NCBI RefSeq assembly: GCF_016907895.1 | Contig: NZ_JAFBCV010000023.1 | Span: 1-34,006 of the forward strand | Length of the DNA: 34,006 bases | Direction: 5' to 3' | DNA from: Shouchella xiaoxiensis | GTDB lineage: Bacteria; Bacillota; Bacilli; Bacillales; Bacillaceae_D | Shown here: one piece after another, positions 23,021 to 31,406 of the stretch | Layout of the letters: the number at the start of each line of letters is the position of its first letter | Numbering within the stretch: position 1 is the stretch's first letter | Made by a program: the position numbers and the translations under genes | Notes under the pieces: generated by a model | Database searches by the model: none | Seen by the model: the letters and a program-made list of their open reading frames with translations, nothing else | Told to the model about the DNA's origin: nothing

Positions 23021-24031
23021 ATGAAGGATCGTATTTATTTATCTATCTTATTAGTTGTTCGAAACGAAGAGCGCTATATTGCTAATTTACTCGACAATGT
23101 CTTAAACCAAGATAAAGGCTCATACGAAATGGAATTAATTGTTGTCGATGGCGAGTCAACAGACCAAACGAAAAAAATTGTGAAGGACTATGCCCAAAAA
23201 TATCCACAAATAAAATTGATCAATAATCCTCAAAAAACACTTCCGGTTGGTTGGAATTTGGGAATTGATCATGCTGAAGGAAATTATGTGCTACGAATTG
23301 ACGGTCATACATCCATACCTACGGATTTTCTAGCTAATTATGCTGAAGTCATTGCAAAGCAACCGAAGGCGGACGTGGTTGGAGGCATCATTCAGTCAAG
23401 AGGAACGGGCAAGCAAGGCAAACTGAACGAATACGTTTATTCCCATCGATTAGGTGTCGGGAATTCGATGTTTCGAACGCTTGAAGGGCGTGTTTGGGAA
23501 GGATATGTCGATACCGTTCCTTATGGTGCATATAAGAGCAGTGTATTTAAAGAAGTAGGTGGATTTGAAGAACGTTTGAAACGAAATGAAGATATCGAAT
23601 TTCATAAACGTATGAGAGATAAAAACAAAACATTTTTCTTATCGACTACCATTACATCAACGTATTTCGTTCGAACAACATTAAAGGGGTTGATACAAAA
23701 GTCGTTAGATGACGGTAAGTGGAATATCATCGCTAACCGAACAACGCCAGGAGCACTAGGTACACGACATAAAATTCCGATCGTCGCTTTTCTTGTGGGA
23801 TTACTGTTTGTAGTAGGCTCCCTTTTTAGTTCAACCATTGCAGTTATTTTTGCAGCAGTTGTAGCGATTTATGCGGCTTTAACGCTGGTTGCTTCAAGAC
23901 GCTTTGCTAAATTAAATGGCTATCAGTGGCTGGTTCCTTGTGCGATGACATTCTTTGTCCTGCATTTTTTTCGAGGTTTTGGTTCATTTAGTGCGTTTTT
24001 CTCAAAAGCGTTTTGGAAAGCAAGAACTTAA
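23021..24031 (+). CDS. Family 2 glycosyltransferase with C-terminal membrane segments (ExoA-like)
   Basis: Protein of 336 residues. Residues 5-110 are a GT-A domain: LLVVRNEERYI, IVVDGESTDQT with the nucleotide-binding aspartate, and the metal-binding LRIDGHTS. The acceptor part contains GGFEERLKRNEDIEFHKRM with the probable catalytic ED. Two to three hydrophobic segments close the protein (about 247-290 and 303-325), so it acts at the inner face of the membrane on a lipid-linked sugar. GGAG lies nine bases before the ATG. It opens the surface-polymer cluster. Confidence 0.87.
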   Translation: MKDRIYLSILLVVRNEERYIANLLDNVLNQDKGSYEMELIVVDGESTDQTKKIVKDYAQKYPQIKLINNPQKTLPVGWNLGIDHAEGNYVLRIDGHTSIPTDFLANYAEVIAKQPKADVVGGIIQSRGTGKQGKLNEYVYSHRLGVGNSMFRTLEGRVWEGYVDTVPYGAYKSSVFKEVGGFEERLKRNEDIEFHKRMRDKNKTFFLSTTITSTYFVRTTLKGLIQKSLDDGKWNIIANRTTPGALGTRHKIPIVAFLVGLLFVVGSLFSSTIAVIFAAVVAIYAALTLVASRRFAKLNGYQWLVPCAMTFFVLHFFRGFGSFSAFFSKAFWKART

Positions 24032-24110
24032 TTTATGTTTATAAGTCTTCAGATATGAAAAATCATGTAACAATGCCAAGCGCTATGGTATTTATTGAAA
24101 GCTCAAGGAC

Positions 24111-24138
24111 TTAAAAGACATTCTTTCTATCTTATGAT
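24111..24138 (+). promoter_or_regulatory. Candidate promoter before the phosphoglycosyl transferase gene
   Basis: TTAAAA (24111-24116) and TATGAT (24133-24138) are 16 bases apart in the 153-base gap before the gene. The rest of this gap is AT-rich and shows nothing else. Confidence 0.42.
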
Positions 24139-24184
24139 AAAATAATCGTTAGGTTGAAACACTATGAAACTAGGAGTCATGCAT

Positions 24185-25564
24185 ATGCCAAATATGATCC
24201 CAAATCGGACGACACGTGGCCTAACGATGCTCGTCGATTTAATAATAATTGTTCTTTCATACGGTTTAGCATTTTTAATTTTTAATGATCAAATGACACC
24301 AAAAAACTACGATGCGTTCGGATCAATTATTCCTTGGATTTTGCTTATAAGCGTATTGTTCCTCGGAATTTATGAACTTGATCGTTTAGTACAATACGAT
24401 ATGTGGGATATAATAAGAAAATTAGCGATTGCTGTTACGTTTATCTTGTTGCTAACAATGACTGTATCGTTTTTTTTCCGAGAGTTTGCAATGCCACGAT
24501 CTGTTTTGCTATCAGCACATGTAATAGCATTTATCGCGCTGTTTATGTGGAAGTCCGCTTACACGAAATACAGTCAGCTATCACGAAAAGGGAAAGTTAT
24601 GTTCATCGGTACTGAAAAAGAATTTGATGAAATGGAAGATAGTTTAGCTTCGTTCCTTTCAAAAAGCAGCTATGTGAGATGGTATGACAAGCGCGAATCC
24701 CTTGCTCAATTACGGAGTAAGATCAATCAATACAATGTTGTTTTCCTTGGCTCAAATTTAGATGAAGACAAAAAAGACCGATTGATGTTTCATGCAATGA
24801 AAAAGAAGAAGCTTGTTTATGTCGTACCGCAAGTAAATGATATGTTACTAATGAATACATCGGTTACCACTATGGACGATACGATGGTTATGCAGGTTAA
24901 GCCGTTTACATTAACGCTTACTCAATTACTGATTAAAAGAGCAGTTGATTTAGTGGCATCTGCGTTAATGGTCATCGCTACTCTACCGGTGATGGTTATT
25001 GCGGCAATAGGAATAAAGCTTGAAGACGGAGGTCCAATATTCTTTAGACAAGAACGAATTGGGAAAAACCATCAACCGTTTCATATTCTTAAATTCCGAT
25101 CAATGGTAATGGATGCTGAGTCAAAAACAGGTCCAGTATTAGCACAAACAAACGACGATCGCATTACGAAGATCGGTAAATTCATTCGAAAAACACGAAT
25201 AGACGAATTGCCCCAGTTGCTTAATGTCTTAAAAGGAGATATGTCGCTTATCGGACCACGCCCTGAACGCGACTTTTTCGTTGAACAGTTTCAACGAGAA
25301 AATAAGTGGTTTAATTACCGACATGCGATTAAACCAGGTATTACTGGTTACGCACAAGTAATGGGAAAGTATACAACAAATGCAGATAAGAAGCTTAAAT
25401 TTGATCTCCATTATATTCGGAACTACTCAATCTGGTTAGATTGCACCATTCTGATGCAGACAATTCTCGTTGTAATTAATAAGGCAAAGTCTGAAGGTGA
25501 GCCAGTAAAGAAAACCAAAAGGTACAAACAAAGTAGCGGAGCACCTAAGCAAGTAAGGTCGTAG
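24185..25564 (+). CDS. Large polyprenyl-phosphate sugar-1-phosphate transferase (WbaP/EpsL-like)
   Basis: Monotopic phosphoglycosyl transferase of 459 residues that would start a surface glycan by moving a sugar-1-phosphate to undecaprenyl phosphate. The N-terminal third has four or five membrane segments, then a nucleotide-binding-like middle domain, then the bacterial sugar-transferase domain (about 255-440) with KRAVDLVAS, FFRQERIGKN, FHILKFRSM, the catalytic DE in RIDELPQ, and SLIGPRPE. GGAG lies eight bases before the ATG at 24185; an ATG seven codons earlier has no such site. The sugar cannot be read. This enzyme is not TagO, so the polymer may not use the standard teichoic-acid linker. 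Confidence 0.88.
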   Translation: MPNMIPNRTTRGLTMLVDLIIIVLSYGLAFLIFNDQMTPKNYDAFGSIIPWILLISVLFLGIYELDRLVQYDMWDIIRKLAIAVTFILLLTMTVSFFFREFAMPRSVLLSAHVIAFIALFMWKSAYTKYSQLSRKGKVMFIGTEKEFDEMEDSLASFLSKSSYVRWYDKRESLAQLRSKINQYNVVFLGSNLDEDKKDRLMFHAMKKKKLVYVVPQVNDMLLMNTSVTTMDDTMVMQVKPFTLTLTQLLIKRAVDLVASALMVIATLPVMVIAAIGIKLEDGGPIFFRQERIGKNHQPFHILKFRSMVMDAESKTGPVLAQTNDDRITKIGKFIRKTRIDELPQLLNVLKGDMSLIGPRPERDFFVEQFQRENKWFNYRHAIKPGITGYAQVMGKYTTNADKKLKFDLHYIRNYSIWLDCTILMQTILVVINKAKSEGEPVKKTKRYKQSSGAPKQVRS

Positions 25565-25579
25565 TTAATTGTACGAATG

Positions 25580-25606
25580 AGCCCTGCCCGAATATGGTGC
25601 GGGGCT
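25580..25606 (+). terminator. Weak terminator-like hairpin
   Basis: An eight-bp stem with one G-U pair (25580-25587 with 25599-25606) is followed by TGTTTA. It may reduce read-through into the next gene, whose start follows six bases later. Confidence 0.4.
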
Positions 25607-25611
25607 TGTTT

Positions 25612-26397
25612 ATGGAAAAGGAATGTACATGTGAGAGGAAGTTGACTAAAGTGAAAACGGAATACCCTACTATAAAGTGGGAAAGCGATAATATAAAAGC
25701 GTTACGGTCAAAGTGTCAAAAACCAGCAGCTGTTGAAGAGCCGTTTGCGCGCTATTTTTTAAGGCGTATCTCAATTTATGTAACGCTATTCTTTAATAAA
25801 ATTGGATTGCCGCCTAATTTTGTTAGTCTATTATCTTTAATTTTTTTCTTTTTAACAGGACTAGTGCTTATTCCAGCTACACCATTGGCTCTACTATTAG
25901 GACTTATTTGTTATATCTTGGGTTACTTATTTGATTGCGTTGATGGAGAGATGGCTCGATTGCGAAATAAGACCTCAAAAAAAGGGGAGTTCTTAGATAA
26001 TATCATTAGAGGAAACACGGTTATTATTACGATTGGAATTGTCCTTTCCATCATTTATCTATTAGGATTAATGGAATTTATGCCACTTGTCCTTATATAT
26101 ATTGGAACAACAATCGCTTTTCTTGGCTTGCAAATCCCTCTTGCATTTGAGATTACATTCTCAACTTCGGTTAATGATGATCCAGTATATCAATTGCGTA
26201 AACAATCGACATTTGATCAGATTGCTTTTTGGACAGGAATGCCAGGATTTTTCACTTTAATGGTGGTCATCATCCCGATTGAACTGCTGTTTGAAACGAT
26301 CAACGTTTATTATTATTTTTCAATCATCTTTTTACTATTTTATACAATGAAAGTGGCTTTAAGAGGATTTATGACTTATATGAAAATTAAGCAGTAG
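25612..26397 (+). CDS. CDP-alcohol phosphatidyltransferase-family protein with altered motif
   Basis: Membrane protein of 261 residues with about six hydrophobic segments after a polar N terminus of some 45 residues. The family motif D1xxD2GxxARx8GxxxD3xxxD4 is present at D108, D111, G112, A115, R116, G125 and D129, but position 133 is arginine instead of D4, the proposed catalytic base. Family members join a CDP-activated alcohol to an acceptor hydroxyl. With tarI and tarJ nearby, CDP-ribitol or CDP-glycerol is a possible donor. Start: ATG at 25612 with GGGG seven bases upstream, or GTG at 25651. The next gene begins right after its stop. Confidence 0.78.
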   Translation: MEKECTCERKLTKVKTEYPTIKWESDNIKALRSKCQKPAAVEEPFARYFLRRISIYVTLFFNKIGLPPNFVSLLSLIFFFLTGLVLIPATPLALLLGLICYILGYLFDCVDGEMARLRNKTSKKGEFLDNIIRGNTVIITIGIVLSIIYLLGLMEFMPLVLIYIGTTIAFLGLQIPLAFEITFSTSVNDDPVYQLRKQSTFDQIAFWTGMPGFFTLMVVIIPIELLFETINVYYYFSIIFLLFYTMKVALRGFMTYMKIKQ

Positions 26398-26415
26398 ATG
26401 GAGGGGCTATTAAAT

Positions 26416-27618
26416 ATGAAAAAAATTGGCCGAATGTTTGCCTCTGTCGTTAAACGTATACCTGTTGTTTTTGTCTATCAACTATCCAAATGGGTTCCAA
26501 AAAATAAAAACCTAATTATTTTTGGAGGTGAAAATGGAAAAGCCTACAGAGGAAATACTAAATATCTGTTTGAAGAAATAACTAAAATAGAGAATTTACA
26601 ATCAGTATGGATAACCAAAAATAAAGAAACCATTAAACAAATTAGAGATCAAAACCAGCAGGCATATTATCATCGTTCGCTAAAAGGAATGGTATTACAG
26701 TTAAGGGCAAGTACGGCTGTCCATTCCCATTCAATACATGATGACTTTAATAAAGTCCTTCTTGGTGGAGTTACTTCAATTAATACTTGGCATGGTGTAG
26801 GTTTAAAAAAGGTTTGGGCAGCAAGGTCTCAAACATTTACTTACCGAGCATTACATGAAAAAAATAAAGTAATACGTTATTTCAAAATGCTCGTAGAACA
26901 AACGAATCGCGGAAAAACAAATTATGTGTTTTCAACAAGTGAGACGGTGTCTACTTTTTTTCCAGAAACGTTTACTTTGGATAAGTCCCATTTACCAATG
27001 CTTGGACAAGTCAGAAATGATGTTTTTTATAAGGACACAATAGAAGACGAAAATGTAGATGATGTCATTCGTTTTTCAAAGACAATCACGTATATGCCAA
27101 CTCATCGAAACCATGGATTGGATGATCCGGATATAAACAATGTAATTGATTTTTTCTCGCTTAATAAGTTTTGTCATGAGAATGAATTGCTTTTTATCTT
27201 AAAACGACACATGTATAGCAAAGGAACAATACCTAAAGGGTTATCGAATGTTATTGATGTAAGCGAACAGGATATTGAGCCTCAACTTCTGTTAAAATAT
27301 ACAGACCTTTTAATTACGGATTACTCCAGCTGCTACACAGATTATTTGCTATTGAATCGACCAGTTATCTTTTATCCATTTGACTTATCATACTACTTAA
27401 CACACTCTAACGAAATGTATTTTAATTACGAGGATGTCACACCCGGCCCTAAAGTGCATACATTTGAACAACTATTAGATGCGCTTAAGAACAGAGAGGC
27501 AGTTAATAAGGATTATCTTGATGAGCGCACTCGCGTTAGAGATATTTTTTATTCGAAAGATAATCAGCAACCTGTATTAAAGAAACAAGTGGAATTCATT
27601 AAACAAATGGTTAAGTGA
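26416..27618 (+). CDS. CDP-glycerol/ribitol phosphotransferase family protein (TagB/TagF-like)
   Basis: Peripheral membrane enzyme of 400 residues, glyphos_transf fold. Diagnostic stretches are NTWHGVGLKKV with the catalytic histidine, ITYMPTHR, FILKRHM and LLITDYSSCYTDYLLLNRPVIFY. It lacks a long N-terminal extension, so it is of TagB-like size, which suits a primase that adds the first polyol phosphate. GGAGG lies ten bases before the ATG at 26416; the ATG at 26398 touches the previous stop and overlaps that site. Glycerol versus ribitol cannot be decided by eye. Confidence 0.85.
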   Translation: MKKIGRMFASVVKRIPVVFVYQLSKWVPKNKNLIIFGGENGKAYRGNTKYLFEEITKIENLQSVWITKNKETIKQIRDQNQQAYYHRSLKGMVLQLRASTAVHSHSIHDDFNKVLLGGVTSINTWHGVGLKKVWAARSQTFTYRALHEKNKVIRYFKMLVEQTNRGKTNYVFSTSETVSTFFPETFTLDKSHLPMLGQVRNDVFYKDTIEDENVDDVIRFSKTITYMPTHRNHGLDDPDINNVIDFFSLNKFCHENELLFILKRHMYSKGTIPKGLSNVIDVSEQDIEPQLLLKYTDLLITDYSSCYTDYLLLNRPVIFYPFDLSYYLTHSNEMYFNYEDVTPGPKVHTFEQLLDALKNREAVNKDYLDERTRVRDIFYSKDNQQPVLKKQVEFIKQMVK

Positions 27619-27685
27619 AGTCAACAAACGAACATATATGATATAGTAAAAAAAATTAGAGATTATTGAGAGAGAGGCGAAGAAA

Positions 27686-28423
27686 ATGATTTATGCTGCC
27701 ATATTAGCAGGTGGGCAAGGAACAAGAATGGGGAATACTAAACTACCGAAGCAATTTCTTAACTTAAACAAAACACCAATTTTAATACACACAGTTGAAA
27801 AATTCATGCTTAATCGTAAGTTTGATAAAATTTATATTGTTGCTCCTAAGAAATGGATGACTTATACAAAGGATATTCTCAATAAACATTTACCCCTTAC
27901 AGACCGTATTGAAGTCATTGAGGGCGGTAGCTCACGTAATGAAACGATTATGAATGCTGTTACTCATATCGAAAACCAACAAGGAATTAATGATGATGAT
28001 ATTATTGTAACTCACGACTCGGTAAGACCTTTTTTAACACATAGAATTATTGAAGAGAATATTAATGAGACATTACGCTACGGTGCTGTGGATACTGTGA
28101 TTGATGCAATTGATACGATAGTTGAATCAAAAGATGATTTCTTTATATCGAACATACCTGTGCGTGATCACATGTACCAAGGACAGACTCCACAAAGCTT
28201 TAATATCAAAGTTCTAAAAGATACGTATCAATCATTAACAGAGGACGAACGCAATATTCTGTCTGATGCTGCAAAGATTTTGTTATTGAAAGGACAGCAG
28301 GTAAGGTTAGTGAAAGGTGAAGTATTCAATATTAAAATTACAACAGCTTATGATCTTAAAGTAGCAGAAGCTATTATACGTGATTCAGAAATTACAAATG
28401 TCGATACGGAAGAAGAATTGTAG
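27686..28423 (+). CDS. tarI: Ribitol-5-phosphate cytidylyltransferase
   Basis: Soluble enzyme of 245 residues that makes CDP-ribitol from CTP and ribitol 5-phosphate. The nucleotidyltransferase loop [10 protein letters not shown] is at 7-16 with the lysine of LPKQF at 22, followed by GGSSRNE and THDSVRPF. IspD is the main alternative, but the wording ([12 protein letters not shown]-type region, YQGQTPQSF) and the tarJ gene nine bases downstream favour TarI. AGAGGCG precedes the ATG. Confidence 0.9.
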   Translation: MIYAAILAGGQGTRMGNTKLPKQFLNLNKTPILIHTVEKFMLNRKFDKIYIVAPKKWMTYTKDILNKHLPLTDRIEVIEGGSSRNETIMNAVTHIENQQGINDDDIIVTHDSVRPFLTHRIIEENINETLRYGAVDTVIDAIDTIVESKDDFFISNIPVRDHMYQGQTPQSFNIKVLKDTYQSLTEDERNILSDAAKILLLKGQQVRLVKGEVFNIKITTAYDLKVAEAIIRDSEITNVDTEEEL

Positions 28424-28432
28424 GAGGGCATC

Positions 28433-29458
28433 ATGATAAATCAAATTTATAGACTGGTTTCCCCTGGACGATTTGAAATAACATATAGAGATCTTTCTTT
28501 AAACACAGACAAAGTGATTGTCAGACCAAAATTCTTGTCCGTTTGCGCTGCTGATCAACGTTATTATCAAGGGCGGCGAGAAGCAAGTGTGCTGAAAAAA
28601 AAGCTGCCAATGGCATTGATTCATGAGGGGGTAGGAGAAATCGTTTTTGATCCTTCTAACCGCTTCAAAATAGGACAAACAGTTGTAATGGTTCCCAATA
28701 CTCCAGTTGAAAATGATGAAGTGATTGATGAAAATTACCTCCCAAGCAGTAAGTTTCGGTCAAGTGGATACGATGGTTTTACTCAAGATTATGTCTTCAT
28801 GGAAAGTGACCGGTTAGTGCCAATTTTTGAGGAATTAGACAATCATACTTCGGCATTCTTGGAACTAGTTAGTGTTGCTATGCACGCAGTAAGACGTTTC
28901 AAAGAAAAAACACACGTACGTAAAGAAAAGATAGGTATTTGGGGCGATGGCAATTTAGGTTACATTACAGCATTGATCCTAAAAAAAGAATACCCTGAAA
29001 CGGAGTTAGTTGTTTTTGGCAAGAATGAACATAAGCTCGATTATTTTACCTTTATAGATGAAAAAATTCTTATAAATGATATTCCAACTGGTTACGCAAT
29101 TGACCATGCTTTCGAATGTGTTGGTGGAAGAGGTAGCGAATCTGCGGTCGATCAGATAATTGATTGCATAAAACCAATGGGGTCAATTTCTTTGCTCGGA
29201 GTAAGCGAGTTACCTATTGAAATCAACACTCGTTTAGTGCTCGAAAAAGGATTAACTTTATTTGGAAGTAGCAGAAGTGGTACAATTGATTTTCAGGAAA
29301 CGGTTGATTTCTTAAAAGAAAACAAAGATGTGATTGATTATCTTAGCCATCTAGTATCGAATGTCATTGAAGTATCTGCGATTAAGCACATTGATCGTGC
29401 GTTTGAAGAAGACTTAGTATCCAGTTGGGGTAAAACCGTGATGGAGTGGAAAATATAA
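28433..29458 (+). CDS. tarJ: Ribulose-5-phosphate reductase making ribitol 5-phosphate
   Basis: Zinc-dependent medium-chain dehydrogenase of 341 residues, closely following remembered S. aureus TarJ. Zinc and catalytic residues are expected at C38, D41, H64 and E65 (SVCAADQRYY, LIHEGVGE). The Rossmann motif is GIWGDGNLGYI, and FECVGGRGSES and LEKGLTLFGSSRSG are family hallmarks. It supplies NADPH-reduced ribitol 5-phosphate to TarI; the two act as a complex in known systems. AGGAGGG lies just before the ATG. Confidence 0.94.
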   Translation: MINQIYRLVSPGRFEITYRDLSLNTDKVIVRPKFLSVCAADQRYYQGRREASVLKKKLPMALIHEGVGEIVFDPSNRFKIGQTVVMVPNTPVENDEVIDENYLPSSKFRSSGYDGFTQDYVFMESDRLVPIFEELDNHTSAFLELVSVAMHAVRRFKEKTHVRKEKIGIWGDGNLGYITALILKKEYPETELVVFGKNEHKLDYFTFIDEKILINDIPTGYAIDHAFECVGGRGSESAVDQIIDCIKPMGSISLLGVSELPIEINTRLVLEKGLTLFGSSRSGTIDFQETVDFLKENKDVIDYLSHLVSNVIEVSAIKHIDRAFEEDLVSSWGKTVMEWKI

Positions 29459-29465
29459 TAAATAG

Positions 29466-29524
29466 AGCCACAATGGCGGATAAATAACGTCTACGTGTTA
29501 ATGAATCCCATTGATGGCTTTTTT
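29466..29524 (+). terminator. Terminator between tarJ and the TarL-like gene
   Basis: Arms AGCC-a-CAATGG (29466-29476) and CCATTG-at-GGCT (29508-29519) pair with small bulges around a 31-base loop and run into T6. It would reduce transcription of the two last genes unless a further promoter exists. Confidence 0.65.
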
Positions 29525-29554
29525 AGTGGTTAGTAAAGGAGGCTTCACGTTCAG

Positions 29555-31363
29555 ATGAGGGAAGAAAGTGATCAACAAGCGACTGATGATGGCATTATAA
29601 CCATCACAGACAAAGAGCTTGCTGAAGAGTTAAAAAGGTTAAATAAGATAGATAAAGAGCAATTAAATCGTCCAGGTACAAAACAAATAACGGAAATGAA
29701 TTGGAATGGCTCTTTCCTAAAAATATCGGGCTATGCTTTTATAAACGATACGAATGTCACTCATGAAGATCAAGTGAGTAAGAGTTTAATCCTGCAGAAT
29801 ACAAATGAAGAATCGTGTGTTTATGAATTTCCGGTAATTGATTTAGAAATTAATTCCCTTATGAGTCCAGAACAGCAGAAGAAACATAAGTGGGCTGGGT
29901 TCGAAGTAGAGATTAACTTTTCTCAAGTAACATTAAAAGCCGAACCATTACCTGAAGGTACTTATGAAACATACATTCAAGTTTGCGTAAAAGATGACAA
30001 CTCAATTTATCAAGAAGCATTATTACCACTGGGAAATATAGAAGATTTAATCCAGAATGGTTTTCATTCAACAAAAATGGAGTATTTCTCCTCTAAGAGG
30101 TTTCTTCTTCATAATTTAATGGCTACCTATAATCGGAAGAAAAAAACGCTAGAAATTGTTTCAACTAAGCTAAAAGATATTAATCCGGCAGAACTTGAGT
30201 ATCAAAACGTAAAATCTAAACAATACAAGTTCATGAGAAAATATGTATTTAAACTTTTATATATGATTTTTAACTTTCTTCCAATAAAAAAGAATAGAGT
30301 GTTGTTTGCTACAGATAGCCGGACTGAATTAAACGGAAACTTTGGTTTTATTCATGATGAAATGATAAGTAGAAATCTAGATATTGATTACAAATACATG
30401 TTAAAAGAATCAATTGATGAGAAGAAAACATTTAAAGACATTTGGAATTTAGCATTATGGAGTGCAACCTCCAAGAAAATTATATTGGATGATTTCTATC
30501 CAATGATTTATCCATTACGGATTCGAAAAGAAGCTGATTTAATTCAAGTATGGCATGCTGTTGGAGCATTTAAAACATTTGGCTATAGTCGAGTTGGACG
30601 ACCTGGTGGTCCATCAATTAAATCAAAGAACCATCGTAATTATACAAAAGCAATAGTCAGTTCAAAAAATGTAGGAAGGCATTACGCTGAAGGTTTTGGA
30701 ATTAAAGAGGAAGAAACAATTGTTCCAATAGGTGCTCCAAGAACGGATGTTTTCTTTGATGATACTTACAAAAATGCAAAAAAAGAAGAGCTTTACGATG
30801 AATACCCATTTTTAAAAGGAAAGAAAGTCATTTTATTTGCACCGACATTTAGAGGCAATGGGCAGAGCTCAGCGCACTATCCATTTGATGTATTGAATTT
30901 TAAAGAGCTTTACGATAATCTAAAAGATGAATATGTTTTTATCTTTAAAATTCATCCGTTTGTGAATAACAAAGTAACGATTCCGTATCAATATGTTGAT
31001 TTCTTTTATGATTTTTCAGAGTACAGAGAAGTAAATGATTTGCTTTTCATAACAGATATATTAATTACTGATTACTCATCGGTGTGTTTTGAATTTGCCT
31101 TATTAAACAAACCAATGATATTCTTTGCTTATGATGTCGAGGATTATATCCGCCAACGCGACTTCTATTTTGAATATCAATCATTTATTCCAGGTACACT
31201 GGCAAAGAACACTGAAGATATTATCTCGAGTATTATAAATAAAGATTTTGAAAAGCAAAAAATTAAACCTTTTGTTGATTATTTCTTTGATCATCAAGAT
31301 GGATTTGCTTCTCGAAGATTTGTAGACCAAGTTATTTTAGAAAACAACCCAGAGCAAATATAA
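29555..31363 (+). CDS. TarL/TarK-like polyol-phosphate polymerase
   Basis: Protein of 602 residues. Residues about 45-165 form a beta-rich accessory domain (MNWNGSFLKISGYAF, WAGFEVEINF), as in the TagF/TarL group; residues about 235-590 are the glyphos_transf domain with VLFATDSR, LIQVWHAVGAFKTFGYSR, LFAPTFRGNG, FIFKIHPF and ILITDYSSVCFEFALLNKPMIFF. With tarI and tarJ upstream, polymerisation of ribitol phosphate from CDP-ribitol is the most likely job. AAAGGAGG lies twelve bases before the ATG. A symbol is not assigned, because TarL, TarK and TagF cannot be told apart by eye. Confidence 0.87.
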   Translation: MREESDQQATDDGIITITDKELAEELKRLNKIDKEQLNRPGTKQITEMNWNGSFLKISGYAFINDTNVTHEDQVSKSLILQNTNEESCVYEFPVIDLEINSLMSPEQQKKHKWAGFEVEINFSQVTLKAEPLPEGTYETYIQVCVKDDNSIYQEALLPLGNIEDLIQNGFHSTKMEYFSSKRFLLHNLMATYNRKKKTLEIVSTKLKDINPAELEYQNVKSKQYKFMRKYVFKLLYMIFNFLPIKKNRVLFATDSRTELNGNFGFIHDEMISRNLDIDYKYMLKESIDEKKTFKDIWNLALWSATSKKIILDDFYPMIYPLRIRKEADLIQVWHAVGAFKTFGYSRVGRPGGPSIKSKNHRNYTKAIVSSKNVGRHYAEGFGIKEEETIVPIGAPRTDVFFDDTYKNAKKEELYDEYPFLKGKKVILFAPTFRGNGQSSAHYPFDVLNFKELYDNLKDEYVFIFKIHPFVNNKVTIPYQYVDFFYDFSEYREVNDLLFITDILITDYSSVCFEFALLNKPMIFFAYDVEDYIRQRDFYFEYQSFIPGTLAKNTEDIISSIINKDFEKQKIKPFVDYFFDHQDGFASRRFVDQVILENNPEQI

Positions 31364-31406
31364 CTCACTTGTTATAGATGAATAAATTGATTTAAGGAGT
31401 TTAATT

